DNA of 64,000 nt from Lumbricus terrestris. Its lineage: Eukaryota; Annelida; Clitellata; Crassiclitellata; Lumbricidae. Positions within the stretch are counted from its first letter, which is position 1, and each line of letters opens with the position of its first letter. The notes beneath the pieces were generated by a model, which worked only from the letters and a program-made list of their open reading frames with translations, was not told the DNA's origin and ran no database searches. The stretch lies in contig OX457052.1 in the NCBI GenBank assembly GCA_949752735.1, positions 12,377,357 through 12,441,356 on the forward strand, written 5' to 3'. Positions 11,396-24,305 of the stretch are shown here, piece by piece. Both the position numbers and the translations under genes were made by a program.

Positions 11396-11625
11396 TTATT
11401 CCGAACCCTAACCCTAAACCTAACCATAAACCTGACTATAACCCTAACCCTAAACATAACCCTAACTCACCCCAACCCTAACCCCAACCCTAACCATAAC
11501 CCTATCACTAAACCTAACCCTAATCCACCCAACCCTAACCCTAACCCTAACCCACCCTAACCCAAACCTAACCCACCCTAGCCCAACCCTACTCTAACCC
11601 AACCCTAACCCACGTAATCCTAACC
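11396..11625. repeat. Interstitial telomere-like array (CCCTAA)n
   Basis: Imperfect CCCTAA repeats are mixed with CCATAA, CCCACC and CCCAA variants. The complementary unit TTAGGG is the telomere repeat of deuterostomes. It is bounded on both sides by the foldback arms, so it is the core of a mobile element rather than a chromosome end. Confidence 0.9.
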
Positions 11626-11875
11626 GGGTTAACAACCAAGGATAACGAACAAAATATAGCGGATATTCGAAATAGTGGACCTTCGGAATAGTGGACCCTC
11701 GGAATAGCGGGCCGACACCGTGTCTGACCTGCTGAAAACTCGCTGAGGAACTATTTGTATGCCATAGTATCCAAGTATTAGTCTACAAGGCTTAATAGAT
11801 GAATAGAAATGACTCCTCTCGAAAATAATATGATGGGCCAAAATATGCAGAACACCAACCAGGAGACATCTATGG

Positions 11876-11998
11876 TGTAGCCTATGCGTGTAGTTGCAGT
11901 TTAACGTCACTGTGTGGTAACAAAGACCATTAGCGACGCCCTCCTCCTTTATCCAGGCTTGGGACTGGCACTGGCAGAGTGCGACCAGTGGCGGAGTT
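11876..11998 (+). mobile_element. 118-bp SINE family, full copy
   Basis: A short repeat with TTTAACGTCACTGTGTGG and CCAGGCTTGGGACTGGCAC, ending GGCGGAGTT. The 12-bp direct repeat AGACATCTATGG flanks it at 11864-11875 and 11999-12010, which points to retroposition. I see no clear tRNA boxes. Confidence 0.8.
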
Positions 11999-12198
11999 AG
12001 ACATCTATGGACTCGGTTAATGCCATGGCAGATGTATCAATAATTAGGTACGTTGCTACGCAGGACAGGCACATCAACTCCAGGCTCCACATTTGGAAGC
12101 TATATATACTGTTGAGGATACATGAAAGACATAGGCCGAGGCCTACTAGGTTGGCCTACTCAAAACGACCAGATCACTCGAGAGATCATCACAGCCAC

Positions 12199-13263
<1,065 letters not shown>

Positions 13264-13481
13264 CTGTTTGTTTGTATGTGCACTTGTCATAGCGCCCCTT
13301 CAAGCTATCTACTCAGAGGCGCTCCCGACTGCAGAGCGGACACTACATCGGAGTTTCACGTCAAAGCGCTGAGAAATTGCGAGTGAAAGACTTGCCCAAG
13401 GTCCCTACAAGACGACTTGAGGTGGATTCGAACCTTCCGGCTTCAAGGCGTCGACGCCACCACTACACCACCGCGCCTCAC
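13264..13481 (-). mobile_element. tRNA-headed SINE (copy 2)
   Basis: Minus-strand copy: the CAAA-type tail is at 13264-13275 and the head near 13440-13481. The box B region reads GGTTCGAATCC on the minus strand. Confidence 0.9.
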
Positions 13482-13509
13482 CTTGTAGATAGGTTGTAGG
13501 TAGCATAGC

Positions 13510-13769
13510 CAGTGGCGTAGCCAGGAGTTTATTATGGGGGTTTGGGAGTTTTATGACCTGGCCAGATGCCCTTCCTGACACCAACCCAACAGTATCACAG
13601 TAAATAAAAAGGGAATAAAGTGACAAAGGGAATAATGTAAGTAAAACAATTGTTACTACAAGCAGTTGTTTTGTTTTTTCTTATTTCAGTGGATAAATAA
13701 CCTTTAAAAAACTTTTCCCTAAGCCAATGGGGGGTTTAACCCGCGAAACCTCCCTTGGCTACGCCACTG
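13510..13769. mobile_element. hAT MITE, CAGTGGCGTAGCC ends
   Basis: The ends are CAGTGGCGTAGCCAGG and CTTGGCTACGCCACTG. The 8-bp flanks AGCATAGC and AGTATAGC differ by one base. The same family reappears at 63252 up to the window edge. Confidence 0.88.
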
Positions 13770-13920
13770 AGTATAGCCATCGTCCACGTCTTGCTCTGTA
13801 ACGTTGGCTGTCGTTGGCGACGTCTACGGTTGTCGGTTGACCTGCCTCGACCGCAGCGAGCAAGCAAGCAAGCAGCGCAGTTACACTTATGTCTTAACGG
13901 ATTCCCTTCTGTAGTACTTG

Positions 13921-14145
13921 TGGGGCGCGGTGGTGTATAGTGGGTATGTTCGTTGCCTTACAGCCGGAGCGTTGCAGGTTCGAATCCATCTCAAGCCGCC
14001 TCGTAGGTTGGGCAAGTTCTTCACTCGCAGTTGCTCAGCGCTTCGGCGTGAAACTTGGATTCAGTGTCCGTGCTGTGGTCGGGAGCGCTTCTGAGTAGAA
14101 TACGGAAGGGGCGCTATAACGAGTGCACATACAAACAAAACAAAT
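13921..14145 (+). mobile_element. tRNA-headed SINE (copy 3)
   Basis: Head GGGGCGCGGTGGTGTATAGTG with box B GGTTCGAATCC. The tail is GGGGCGCTATAACGAGTGC plus a CAAA run. Confidence 0.9.
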
Positions 14146-14698
14146 ACTACGTGCATAGTCTCTCCGACTTCGAATCGCTGACCATCCTCCAGCCAGTCTG
14201 TGCCCTCGCTTTTAAAATAAACTTTCTACAATAGTGCGAGTTTAGTAGGCCTATGGTTCTCAGTCGCTCTGCTTGTTTTGATGTGTTTAGTTGAGATTGA
14301 GGTTCTGTGAGAAAATATTAGGACGCGAAGGGTTCCGTGGCCCAAAAAGTTTGGGAAACGCTGTGTTAAGCAATGAAATAATGACATAATTAGGCTAGCT
14401 GAATCCTTGAGAATACGACGAAAACATAAGGAACGTCATAAAAAATAAAATTATGGAAAATAATAACAGATAGTAAATAAATAAAGTTTCATAAAAAAAC
14501 GGGGAAAAATACACGAGAAATAAAAAACGAAAAAGACGTTTTTTGTGAAAGAATAAAAACGAACACACGTTTTAAACAACTATGTTTAAAAGGTTACAAA
14601 GGTGGACAATCAACAGTTTTGTAATGTCTTGCTGTAAGTTGTTGCTCGTAGTTATGCCAAGCATCGGATAAAGTTTCTTACAAGAACCGTTTCAGAAA
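14146..14698. other. 3' flank of receptor 2
   Basis: AT-rich sequence containing the presumed 3' UTR of the receptor on the minus strand. No element was recognised. Confidence 0.4.
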
Positions 14699-15172
14699 TC
14701 AACCTAAATTACTTGGGGCAACGGCATTAGTTGCCATCCCTACTTTGCTCATGATTGTGTTTAAAGTGGTAATGTTCTCCAAAGCCACGAACGCCAGAGC
14801 GTAAAGTACTGGCAGATACTGGAAAATCAAAGTCACAAAACCATTGAGTATCATAGCAAATCCCAAAACCGCTGACTGCAGGTACACCTGGGAGATGGTG
14901 AAATAGGCTGGTATGAAAACAACCCATGCAAATAAGGTCGTAGCAACCGAAATGAATATGAACCAGGATTCGTTGAAGTTGTTCGGCAGATTCCTTGTTA
15001 TGAATCCAATCCATGCACAGAACAGCATGATGAGGACATTGTAAGCGAGAGGAATCAGGAACCAGATGGTCGATTTGTAACAGTACAGTTCGACGTACTT
15101 CTCGAAGATGGTTGGCATCTTTAAGATCGCTGTTGAAGTTGAAGAGATTTCCGACGCCAGCACTAGAATCAC
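14699..15172 (-). CDS. Class C GPCR 2, 3' coding exon (TM5-TM7 and C-tail)
   Basis: This exon encodes the last 157 residues of the receptor that starts at 18245. The acceptor AG at 15174-15173 is followed by a phase-0 exon opening VILVLASEIS. It carries the same TRNLPNNFNESWFIF segment and TM6-TM7 pattern as the paralogue's 3' exon. It ends with a short tail of about 25 residues. The intron before it is 883 bp, against 1,902 bp in receptor 1; the difference is partly MITE insertions. Confidence 0.93.
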   Translation of the reverse strand: MILVLASEISSTSTAILKMPTIFEKYVELYCYKSTIWFLIPLAYNVLIMLFCAWIGFITRNLPNNFNESWFIFISVATTLFAWVVFIPAYFTISQVYLQSAVLGFAMILNGFVTLIFQYLPVLYALAFVALENITTLNTIMSKVGMATNAVAPSNLG

Positions 15173-16055
15173 CTGTTAAAATAGAGAAAATAATAAACAG
15201 TGGAAATTCGACACCATAGCCTATACCTAATATTTTAGGTGGAGTTGTAGTTAATGTTTCCAGATACAAGTGGAATAATTAGGAGGAAAGAAGGATGAGT
15301 GGAGAGTAGGTTTAGTTGGGCAAGAATGAATGAGTGAAGGGCTAAGATTACAGACAGGAGAGACACTAAAGGAAGTCTTGGTCTACTTAGTAACATCTTA
15401 AGCCTGATGTTCCATCACCTTGTAGACTGTCTCTAAATTTCTTCTCATTTTCTAACACGAATCTAATCTTCCTTAGGCCTAATAGACAGCACATTGTCTG
15501 ATCGGTTTTTCGCTTCACTCTTTTTCTGCAATTACATTGTTGATAGGCCTATGACATCTGAGTAGTGAAGATACACAGGATCAATGGAAAAACAGTGACC
15601 CTACTTAATTTTCTTATTACTTTGGGCTCTTAGTCAGAATCCTGGCTGTAATCGTGTGAAGCAACAATGGGCATTCAATCAGAACTGCTCAAGCAATGCT
15701 TCTGCATTGAAGCGCTTCATCCAGTTTCAAGTCCTTTAAACTGGAAACGGTATCCAGTTACCATGCAGTAGGTCTGTCTATTATGCTCAAACCTTCACAA
15801 ACTAGCCATTATTTCAGTTTTACTTTTTATAGGCTACGCGTTTTAATCTGAATCCGAATCTTTTAAAACAATATGTTGTTAAAACTTGCCTCTTTGAAGG
15901 ACCATTAATAATCCAGAGATAGCCTATGTTATGTCACATCGTATTTTGTGGACATTATAGACCTACAATAGAAATTGTTTAGAGACACGTATGTAGAATT
16001 TTAAGTGGCAGGGCCAAAACCGAGTCGCATCACGATAGTTATAGACCTAACTTAC
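15173..16055 (-). other. Intron of receptor 2
   Basis: A GT-AG intron in phase 0 (gtaag at 16055-16051, ...taacag at 15178-15173). Around 15570-15590 is a short stretch resembling the TM1 region of the receptor exon (CTGAGTAGTGAAGATACAC-like). It may be a scrap of a duplicated exon. Confidence 0.6.
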
Positions 16056-18245
16056 CTGAATCGTAAGCAGGCTGACTGCGAATAAGATTTGTGATTTATC
16101 TGAGACCCATCGCGGTGCACGTACGCTCTTCTTCGCAAACGCAAATATTCTGTAGATTCGAATATTTTTCACCAGGAGCGGTGCATATATTAGGCTGATT
16201 CCAAAATGGAAACCTATATTTCTGGCAACACATATCCACGGAGAGGTACCCGCTGGAACAACAAGAAATACTGCGGTGACGCAAACAACAACAGTACCGA
16301 AAAGTATCAACATGCTCAATTGAATGCTCAATGCCTTCACTAGTTTGTTGTCCCTCTTCGTCAGAAAAGCGGCAACGCAGAAGACGGCCAGAATGCACAG
16401 CAAAACGGCTAAGCATAGCAGAACTATTGATATGATATCTGAGTAGTGAAGATAAACGGGATCAATGGGAACACATGCTGTGCCAGTTTCTTCATCGGGC
16501 CAAGTAAACATCGGACATGGCTGGCAACCTGTTCGGTTCCCAAGAATGACTTCGTTGTCACGACAATCTCCGCAGATCCAGCAACATGTCAAAGACTGCT
16601 TCACAATATACTGCTTATCAAGGCATGGCTGGCTGCAGATCGACACCGGAAGCTTGTGTTCGTCTGCAGAGGTAAGGTTCCTGTTGAATGGTCTCCAGTT
16701 TATAAGCGATTCATTAATCAGAAGGTGGTGATCAGTTGCATTCCAAGATCCAACGACCTTTGATCTGCGCACATTATCATCCGCCAAATAAAACTGTTTC
16801 ACGATGAGATTTTCCATAAAATCTCCGTCCTCGTTGAATTGAATTTTCCCCAGTACTCCTTCAAACGTGGTTTCCCTTATCATTCGCAACAAATCATCGC
16901 CACGTATGCATTCCATCAGTATTCTTTTGTCTCTAAACCCCTCCGAACATTTGTCCAAAATGAGATCATGAAGGGCCTTCGCAAATATCAAGAAGCCGTC
17001 ATGGACGCGGTTCACGATTGCAGGCTGGACAGGGCAAATGGTCGAATCGAGGTGTAAGTTCACGCTGCAGACGTTGTAACCAGGTGTCGAATTTGAGTTT
17101 CTGCTAAATACGCATTGGTATCTGCGTTCCCATAATAGTTGAATCCACGTATTACCTTCACTGTTTTGAGGCGTGACCGATTTAAGAAATTCGTTGAAAT
17201 CGGGCATCGCAAAAGCAGAGTGTTCAACAAAAATTGTACCTTCCAACATTTCGTCCTTAATAACGGATTTCTGTTCGGTCAGGGCCATCGAGTCCGCTCC
17301 GAGCCAGATGAAAGTCCCAGCCTCCGTTCTTCTGCGAATGGCAGTAAACAGTGGCTGAAACATGTCCCCATATTCAACGAAGGTGATCACGACTCTGGCT
17401 TTCTGATTGACAATCAGGGTATCAGCAATTGCACCGTACTCAACGTCGTCGGCAAGTGAAGATATCTTAATGGCAACTGCGATACAAATGCCGTAACTCG
17501 AAGCTATGCCATGCAAGAGGTTGTCGATCTGCTTGAAAGCATTCTCTCCGTAAGCCCCTTCCGTGTACAGAAGTGAAACGTAGTTCCATCTGAAGTATCT
17601 TGCTATTCCAAGGACCGCCAACGCTTGATACCTATCCGTGGCGACCAGTCGTGTGAAGTATTCGTAGCGGCTTTTGTCGCTCAGTTCGTCACTCGTAGCG
17701 TATGTGCTGATAATTGGAATCTTGTAGACGCTCATCAGAGGTGACAACATTGTAGAGACCCTACTCGAGCTCATCCCTACCAGTCCAACCACCTCATAAT
17801 GCTTCAGCTCGTCGGACAGCATATCGCTGATTGAAACTGAAAAAGTCTGGTTGCGACTCTGATTATGGAATGAAGAACAGGTACTGTCGTCTTTAATCAA
17901 GTATGTCGCCACCTCTAGAGTTCGCAGATCGTTGGAGCAGCCGTCGACGGCCACAAAACCAAGGGTGATGTTGGGTAGTAGGTCTGAGCGACTGTTAATT
18001 CTGTCAACGACGTAAATGGCCATTTCCAACCACTGGCATCCGGCAGGAACCGGATCCGACGTGCACTGTAGAGTGGCTCTGTTGGAAGTCGCCATGTTCA
18101 AAACCAGCCCGATGTTTATGTCTCCCTCTTTTGCCAGCATTGGAGGTATGCTCCTGTCCTTTAATCCTGGTATATCAGCTGAACCAGCGAAGGAAAGGAT
18201 GCGATTGATAATCAAGAGGATCAAAAGAACATCGATAGCCTCCAT
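16056..18245 (-). CDS. Class C GPCR 2 (mGluR-like), 5' coding exon
   Basis: This exon encodes residues 1-730 of an 887-aa receptor paralogous to the one at 4531-9093. It has the same domain order: signal peptide (about 1-23), Venus-flytrap domain (about 35-505), cysteine-rich linker (536-592) and TM1 to mid-TM5. The backbone-binding residues are present as S161, T184, D204, Y232 and D318. The mGluR1 Arg78 position is W72, a bulky replacement, and Lys409 is R448. Several Asn-X-Ser/Thr sites lie in the ectodomain. The exon ends ATTCAG|gtaag in phase 0, at the same codon as the paralogue, so the intron predates the duplication. The start ATG sits in AATAATGG. Confidence 0.93.
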
Positions 18246-20470
18246 ATTATTATATTTGCTTCTTATTGCACTGCTTACGTCCGAGAGGTAAAGTATTTCC
18301 AGGTTAGCAGGGAGATTATATCCATAGGCTAAACTATAAATCTAGAATAATTGTAAGCCTGTTTAGAACTGCTGGCAACGGTAAGTAACTGCATGCCGTT
18401 ATGTTAACTTAAAGGAATCAAGTCTATTCAGAGTCACTAACAACGTCACTGTTCTTTGTAGTTGATAATTTTGTATCCGCATTCTAACGAGTACTGCGTG
18501 GCTGAGATTGTTAGAAGACTCCACTTATTATTCTTTGATAATGTTATGTGTTTTGCCAAAAGTAACCAGTCAGAGATCTGTTTCAATTAGATGGAGTCCA
18601 GCACCGCATACATCGATTTGTAGTTTCATGATATTAAAAAGCACACATACCACTGGCGTCAATTTATCTATCACGCTAGTTGTTCTCTTTAGACATACAG
18701 ATTCAACATCATTTTCGTGACCTTGGTTAATGCTGTCTACAAATATTATTGTAATAATTGTTGATAATCACGCAAGACTAGTGAAAGTGACTGATCACTT
18801 TGAGTCTGACACTGATTAAATAAATTTATGACAATTAAGACAGTCTTTTTCCCCAGCATGTAGCCTAGGCCTAAGCATATTTTGTCACGCATATAAGTTG
18901 CAGATTGTCAGATCGAAGTAGGCTATACGGTAATGCTAGTGTCAGATGCAGCATTTCGATACCACAGGGCTGCTGATGTGGGACCATGGTAGCCGATTGC
19001 GCATGGGTTCAAGAAGTCACCCTCTAAAGATGACAGGCCATTAGATTTTGATTTTCAATAATTTCGCAATTGTACCGAGAACCGGTGAAACGTGGGAAGT
19101 ATATAGGTCCTACGACTATGCTAAGTTATTTAAAAGTGCTTTCATTGTGTAGCCTTAAAAATATCTGTAGCTGTGCCAACATGTAGGGCCACCAGCTGCT
19201 AGATCATCATTAAAATACTAGATCAAACAATCATCACATAAATTTATATAGCGCCCCTTCAAGATCTCTACTCAGAGGCGCAAATATAGGCCTAGAGATC
19301 TTAATATAGCATAGCCTACTATGTAAAGAAGAATGGCGATGCTGTTTTGATCACAACTGACATGCCATTAGCTGAGCTGGAAGATGCTTAGCAAACACAA
19401 ATAATTATGTGATAAAGGAAAGAGAGATTAGGCTATGGATAAAGGAAAGAAGCACAATGAAGAAGCATAGAGCTACATTAATGGGAAAGTTGTTGGAGCA
19501 GGAATAAATGATTGACAGGTGATGATGAGAGATATAAGAGGCAACGATGGACAGTTTTGTGTAGGGCTGTAGGCTATGCTGAAGCACGATCGATAAAAAC
19601 TATCCTTGGGCTACTTGGATCCACGTCAAAGAATGAGGAGAGTTAATGCACATCCCCCGTAGCAAATGAAAGAGAACCACGTAGAGGAGTTTATAGCGTA
19701 AGCAGCCTCAGGATTGCATGATACCAGTTCCTTCAATTCGAGTTGCCTGCCACACGAGATAGTATGCAGCTGAAATTTAGGCATGCAATCCATTCTGTGG
19801 TTTCGTGCAACAAGGTAGATTAGGCCTAATTGAATCCTATGATGCATCTGCTCTTTCTGGTGTTTGTTCAAGTCTGGCACGCCACAATACACGATGCTAA
19901 GGCTACGATGTAGTTTTCAAATTGATTCAGTTATCAAAAGCGCATCTGGGAGCAGCTCCGGTTAGGTTTCAATTGCACCATTCGGAGAAGTTCCGATACA
20001 GTTTCCAGACACCCCGGACATTTATCCTACTTTGTTATTAAAATAGGTCCCTGTGGGAATGCAGCAGGCTACTTCCGAGCATTATCCCAACAAAAAGATA
20101 ACAATTACTTCTATTGTAGAAGTGCATTTTGAGAATATAGACAAGGCCTATTGTGACGTCACTGCGATTATTATTAGACAAATCTACTTGGCTCTGGTCT
20201 CCGACCCGCAGCATTGAGGATGGTCAAGATGATGAGTGTGAATCTACAATTTTTCGCACTAACCTTAACACTAACCCATATATATATATATAGGGAGTCA
20301 CTGAACTCAGTGACCAGTGGGTCCTTGACAGGGTACCGGTATACTGCGCACAATTCCGAAGGGGAAATTTTCCCTCCCCACATCTAAAAGCAGATTTACG
20401 GCCCTGGCCAGTGGCATATTCGATTGTTAATAGTCATTAGGTCTAAAAGACTCGGTTGAGTGGGAATATC
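18246..20470. other. Upstream of receptor 2, nothing recognised
   Basis: About 2.2 kb without a recognisable exon. The only repeats seen are a scrap of the SINE/LINE tail at 19240-19285 (minus) and a short TA run at 20278-20291. The receptor 2 promoter should lie at the left of this stretch. Confidence 0.4.
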
Positions 20471-20725
20471 TAACTATCCGCGCCTCAGATTCACACTTTG
20501 GTGTGACCTTGCGCGCGTAATAAATTTATGTAATAATAATAATAATAATAATATTTTGCAGACAAACACGGTATAGCTAGTATGCATAGAGGGAGCCAGC
20601 AGGTCAACAGAAGGGAAGGTGACGGGAGTCACGGCACTCACCCTCCCTTCTACACGTAAGCCAGATGGCAGACTCTTAAACTTCAGACCACTCTCATCCC
20701 TGATGCATTTAAAATCTTGCACATA
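20471..20725 (-). repeat. Dispersed repeat with ATT run and GCGCGCAAGGTC end
   Basis: On the minus strand an ATT run is followed by ACATAAATTTATTACGCGC and GCAAGGTC. The same end occurs on the plus strand at 940-967 and 25892-25918. It is probably one end of a retroposon whose body is not recognised. Confidence 0.55.
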
Positions 20726-20822
20726 TTTCTCTTTTGAATTGTTGTAGTGTGGCGATAATTAACAATAAAAAATCGACGATCCATAACGGAAAAATAGTGA
20801 TCATAAAATATAGCATGTAGGC

Positions 20823-21722
20823 CAGGGCCGGCCTTAGCTAAAATGGCGCCCTAGGCAAAGCATGCATTTGGCGCCCTCAGATCCCCACTGAAACTCAATT
20901 GTTCAGCCTACGTCAGAATCAAAAGATGAACCAAACAGAGCCTTTACACTCAGCTAAATAATTTATATTTTTTTATTAGTACACTGAAGGATGGATAAAA
21001 TTCAATTTCGTGCACAAGGGATAAAAGTGAAAAAGGCTAACATACATTTTTGAGCAAATGACTCCCTCAATTACTAGAATTTGGCGCCCCAGGCAACTGC
21101 CTGCTTTGCCTGTGCCTAAGGTATGCCCTGGTCTTCACCATCGAAATTGAGCGTCGCGTATTCCGAATTACTAGGTCTATAGCTGACGATTGGGCGCTAA
21201 CATTGACAGAATAATAATGATAAAGTTGTGCCAGTTTTTTTTCTTACGGCTTTGGGCACCCGATAACTTTTCACGCTTCATGGAATCATAGGGTTTGATA
21301 TCATTTAATTTCTAAGATAAAAATATTCACACCAGACACAACGACTATAAATAACACAACAATTCTTCAGTTGTTGGCGCATTCAGTCGAAAGATGTCAC
21401 TATGTCAGCCCATAGCCATCGTGTCTATTATTGACATGAGCCTAGACTACAGAGCAAAGAGTAAGACATGCCATTAAAAATCGAATTTTATTACTCGATA
21501 TAAAATTTATGCTTCCTTGAAATTAAATTAAGCCTGCCTGAATTGGTGCAATGAAATCAATAATTATTTCAAATTATTTCCAAAGTCTTCAGTTTAGAAT
21601 AATATAGAGTAAAAAAATAAAAATCGCCGGTGCCGCGGCGCCCCCCAAAGACTGCGGCGCCCCCCAAAGACTGCGGCGCCCTAGGCAACTGCCTACTTTG
21701 CCTATGCCTAAGGCCGGGCCTG
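20823..21722. mobile_element. 900-bp non-autonomous hAT element
   Basis: The ends are CAGGGCCGGCCTTAG and CTAAGGCCGGGCCTG. The exact 8-bp repeat ATGTAGGC is at 20815-20822 and 21723-21730. Sub-terminal GGCGCCCTAGGCAAAG-like motifs are repeated near both ends and again near 21085-21131, where GCCTAAGG-ATGCCCTG forms an extra internal end. No transposase was seen. Confidence 0.92.
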
Positions 21723-21979
21723 ATGTAGGCTACAAGTATGATAATCGCCAAAACGACCTAAAGAAAGACGGCAGTAGGGTCAGACCGAACGCAAATCCAG
21801 AAAGATTGAAAGAGACAAAAAGAACAGAGAACTAGAAATAAATTATTATCACCGGAGTAGAACTGAAACAATAATTTAGGGGTAAAACGGAAATACCTTA
21901 TAGTGATCATTTAACAAAGATGTTAGTTAACTCATTTTTAAGGCATTCAACAATCTAACTTAATCATATAATAGCGCCG

Positions 21980-22061
21980 ATATCATCATCATCATCATCA
22001 TCAACAACAGCAACGTCATCATCACCATCATCAACAACATCATCAATAACATCAACAACAA

Positions 22062-22096
<35 letters not shown>

Positions 22097-22157
22097 ACAA
22101 CAACAACGCCATCACCATCATCATCATTAACATCATCAGCGTCATCATCATCAGCGG
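21980..22157. repeat. ATC/AAC trinucleotide array
   Basis: An imperfect CAT/CAA triplet array. It adjoins the 3' end of a LINE fragment at 22158 and may derive from that LINE's tail. Confidence 0.9.
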
Positions 22158-22320
22158 CCCAACCACGGCTAAATAAAACCGTTTTTAGGTTCTTAAGGGA
22201 CAGAGCGGAGTGACTCCTGGGAATTAAGCGCAGTGTAACAGGGAGACCATTCCAAGCTGCAGCAGAGAATGAACGACGCTGCCCAATCGTCAATTAAGCC
22301 ACTTCGCCCTCTTCCTCTAC
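22158..22320 (-). pseudogene. LINE 3' fragment (CR1/L2-type RT C-terminus)
   Basis: The minus strand encodes RRSFSAAAWNGLP followed by LKNLKTVLF. This is the hallmark C-terminal segment of CR1/L2-like reverse transcriptase ORFs. It is 5'-truncated and not functional. Confidence 0.8.
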
Positions 22321-22364
22321 AGAAAAAGAGTTAGGTATACATAGCAGCAATTTAATTCACTCAT

Positions 22365-22585
22365 TCAAGTATTTATATAGCGCCTCTTCAAGGAAACCAA
22401 AATTCGAAAACTTCGATGTTATGGTCATAGCATGAGACAGCAAAACGATAGCATCGAAAGCAGCATCATGACGGGTTTTGTGGAGGGGAACCGAGCCTAC
22501 CGAGGACGAGGAGGGCCGAGGATCGACAACGTCCTGAACTGGACAGGACTGTCTTGTAGGCTCTGACTTAATGAGCGCGACAAGG
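22365..22585 (-). repeat. LINE/SINE tail fragment
   Basis: It contains TATATAGCGCCTCTTCAAGG, the inverse of the shared 3' tail of the LINE and SINE families. The remainder is unrecognised. Confidence 0.5.
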
Positions 22586-22794
22586 CAGGGCTTTTTTAAC
22601 ATGCAGTTGTACACAAAATGTGCAGTTTTAAATGCATGGATTTGTGCAGTTGTAGAAACATGTAGAATCACTTCTGTGCAGTTAAAACTAGTTGAAAAAG
22701 GCCATTTTCCTCCGATTGGGAGTAATTTACCATGGAGGATGGGAAAGGAAAGAAGTGTTTGTGCAGTTCTAAAAATTCCTTAAAAACAGCCCTG
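22586..22794. mobile_element. 200-bp hAT MITE, GTGCAGTT family (copy 4)
   Basis: The ends are CAGGGCTTTTTTAACATGC and CCTTAAAAACAGCCCTG. The exact 8-bp repeat CGACAAGG is at 22578-22585 and 22795-22802. Confidence 0.93.
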
Positions 22795-23143
22795 CGACAA
22801 GGTAGCCAACCGTCGCGATGCGACGATGGCGACACGACATGACATCAAGGAAACTACTCAGAGGCGCTCGGTTGCAGTGGAAGTCATAGAGTGGGGTAGC
22901 GTTAGCTTCAGTTTAATGACAATTTGTGATACCATAGACTACCAGCAGGGTCAGACGTTCTTCGTCAAGGACAGGGGCTGGCTTTGTCCGAGCAATGCTG
23001 AGGCTGAGTTTCGAGAGGGATCTCCAAGACTACTTACTAAGATATTCTATATGTATAGGCTTGGTTTTAATAACTTACAGCTGTTGACAGGTGTCGCTAG
23101 TCAATCTTTTCACGGGAAGCTCCATCTGTCGACGGATGTAGAA

Positions 23144-24010
23144 TCTTCTTCATGTAGAATCTTCTTCATGTAGAATCTTCTTCATGTAGAATCTTCTCCA
23201 TGTAGAACCTTCTTCATGTAGAATCTTCTTCATGTAGAACCTTCTTCATGTAGAATCTTCTTCATGTAGAACCTTCTTCATGTAGAACCTTCTTCATGTA
23301 GAATCTTCTTCATGTAGAATCTTCTTCATGTAGAACCTTCTTCATGTAGAACCTTCTTCATGTAGAATCTTAATTCTTCATGTAGAATCTTCTTCATGTA
23401 GAATCTTCATCATGTAGAATCTTCATCATGTAGAATCTTCTTCATGTAGAATCTTCTTCATGTAGAACCTTCTTCATGTAGAATCTTCTTCATGTAGAAC
23501 CTTCTTCATGTAGAATCTTCTTCATGTAGAATCTTCTTCATGTAGAACCTTCTTCATGTAGAACCTTCTTCATGTAGAACCTTCTTCATGTAGAACCTTC
23601 TTCATGTAGAATCTTAATTCTTCATGTAGAATCTTCTTCATGTAGAACCTTCTTCATGTAGAATCTTCATCATGTAGAATCTTAATTCTTCATGTAGAAC
23701 CTTCTTCATGTAGAATCTTCATCATGTAGAATCTTCTTCATGTAGAATCTTCTTCATGTAGAACCTTCTTCATGTAGAATCTTCATCATGTAGAATCTTA
23801 ATTCTTCATGTAGAATCTTCATCATGTAGAATCTTCTTCATGTAGAATTTTCTTCATGTAGAAACTTCTTCATGTACAATCTTCTTCATGTACAATCTTC
23901 CTCATGTACAATCTTCTTCATGTAGAAACTTCTTCATGTACAATCTTCTTCATGTACAATCTTCTTCATGTACAATCTTCTTCACGTACAATCTTCTTCA
24001 TGTAGAATCT
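23144..24010. repeat. 16-bp minisatellite (CTTCTTCATGTAGAAT)n
   Basis: About 54 units of a 16-bp repeat with point variants (GAACC, CATCATG) and occasional 5-bp insertions (TTAAT). Variants cluster, and the last 150 bp favour GTACAATC, suggesting local unequal exchange. The core TTCTTCATGTAGA recurs in the minisatellite at 57.2 kb. Confidence 0.95.
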
Positions 24011-24235
24011 TGGCGACGATAGTGAACGGCATCAGCATCCCATGCAACTACACAATTCAACAGAAAAGTTTAACATAGCTATAGATGTGGAATCATGAAA
24101 TGTAACAAGACAATATTATGACTTAACTTTGTTAAATGATCACTGTATTTCCGTTTTAGGGATATTTCCCCCCCATAAGAACCTTCCAGATTATTCCTAC
24201 TCTAGTGTTGCAACTATAGTATATAGACTATAGTT

Positions 24236-24305
24236 GTTACGTCGCCACTGCTCTTTCTTTGTCAGCGCCAGTCCCAAGCGTGGAGAAAGAAGGAGGGCGA
24301 CACTA
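24236..24305 (-). mobile_element. 118-bp SINE family, partial minus copy
   Basis: It matches the inverse of the short SINE (GCGCCAGTCCCAAGCGTGG, AAAGAAGGAGGGCG). It is truncated, and no flanking repeat was found. Confidence 0.6.

Larger units (their letters stand above)
11017..11719. mobile_element. TU-like foldback element with telomere-like core
   Basis: The ends are GGTTTGGGTCCACTATTCCG and its imperfect inverse ending GCGGGCCGACACC. Each end is a short array of a 16-bp unit, GGGTCCACTATTCCGA, in opposite orientation. The 9-bp direct repeat GTGTCTGAC is exact at 11008-11016 and 11720-11728. The core is an irregular CCCTAA array. A hAT MITE sits inside the left arm (11056-11382). The GGT...ACC ends match the elements at 3801 and 34237. 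Confidence 0.8.

Noticed and set aside
11396..11625. Chromosome end
   Set aside because: The array is irregular, internal and bounded by mobile-element arms with target duplications.
14727..15269. 180-codon open frame overlapping the 3' exon of receptor 2
   Set aside because: Out-of-frame shadow of the receptor exon.
22826..23173. 115-codon open frame
   Set aside because: No recognisable domain, and it runs into the minisatellite; probably chance.
23144..24010. CRISPR-like regular repeats
   Set aside because: A continuous tandem minisatellite with no unique spacers, in an animal genome; the same applies to 34429-35035 and 46045-46675.
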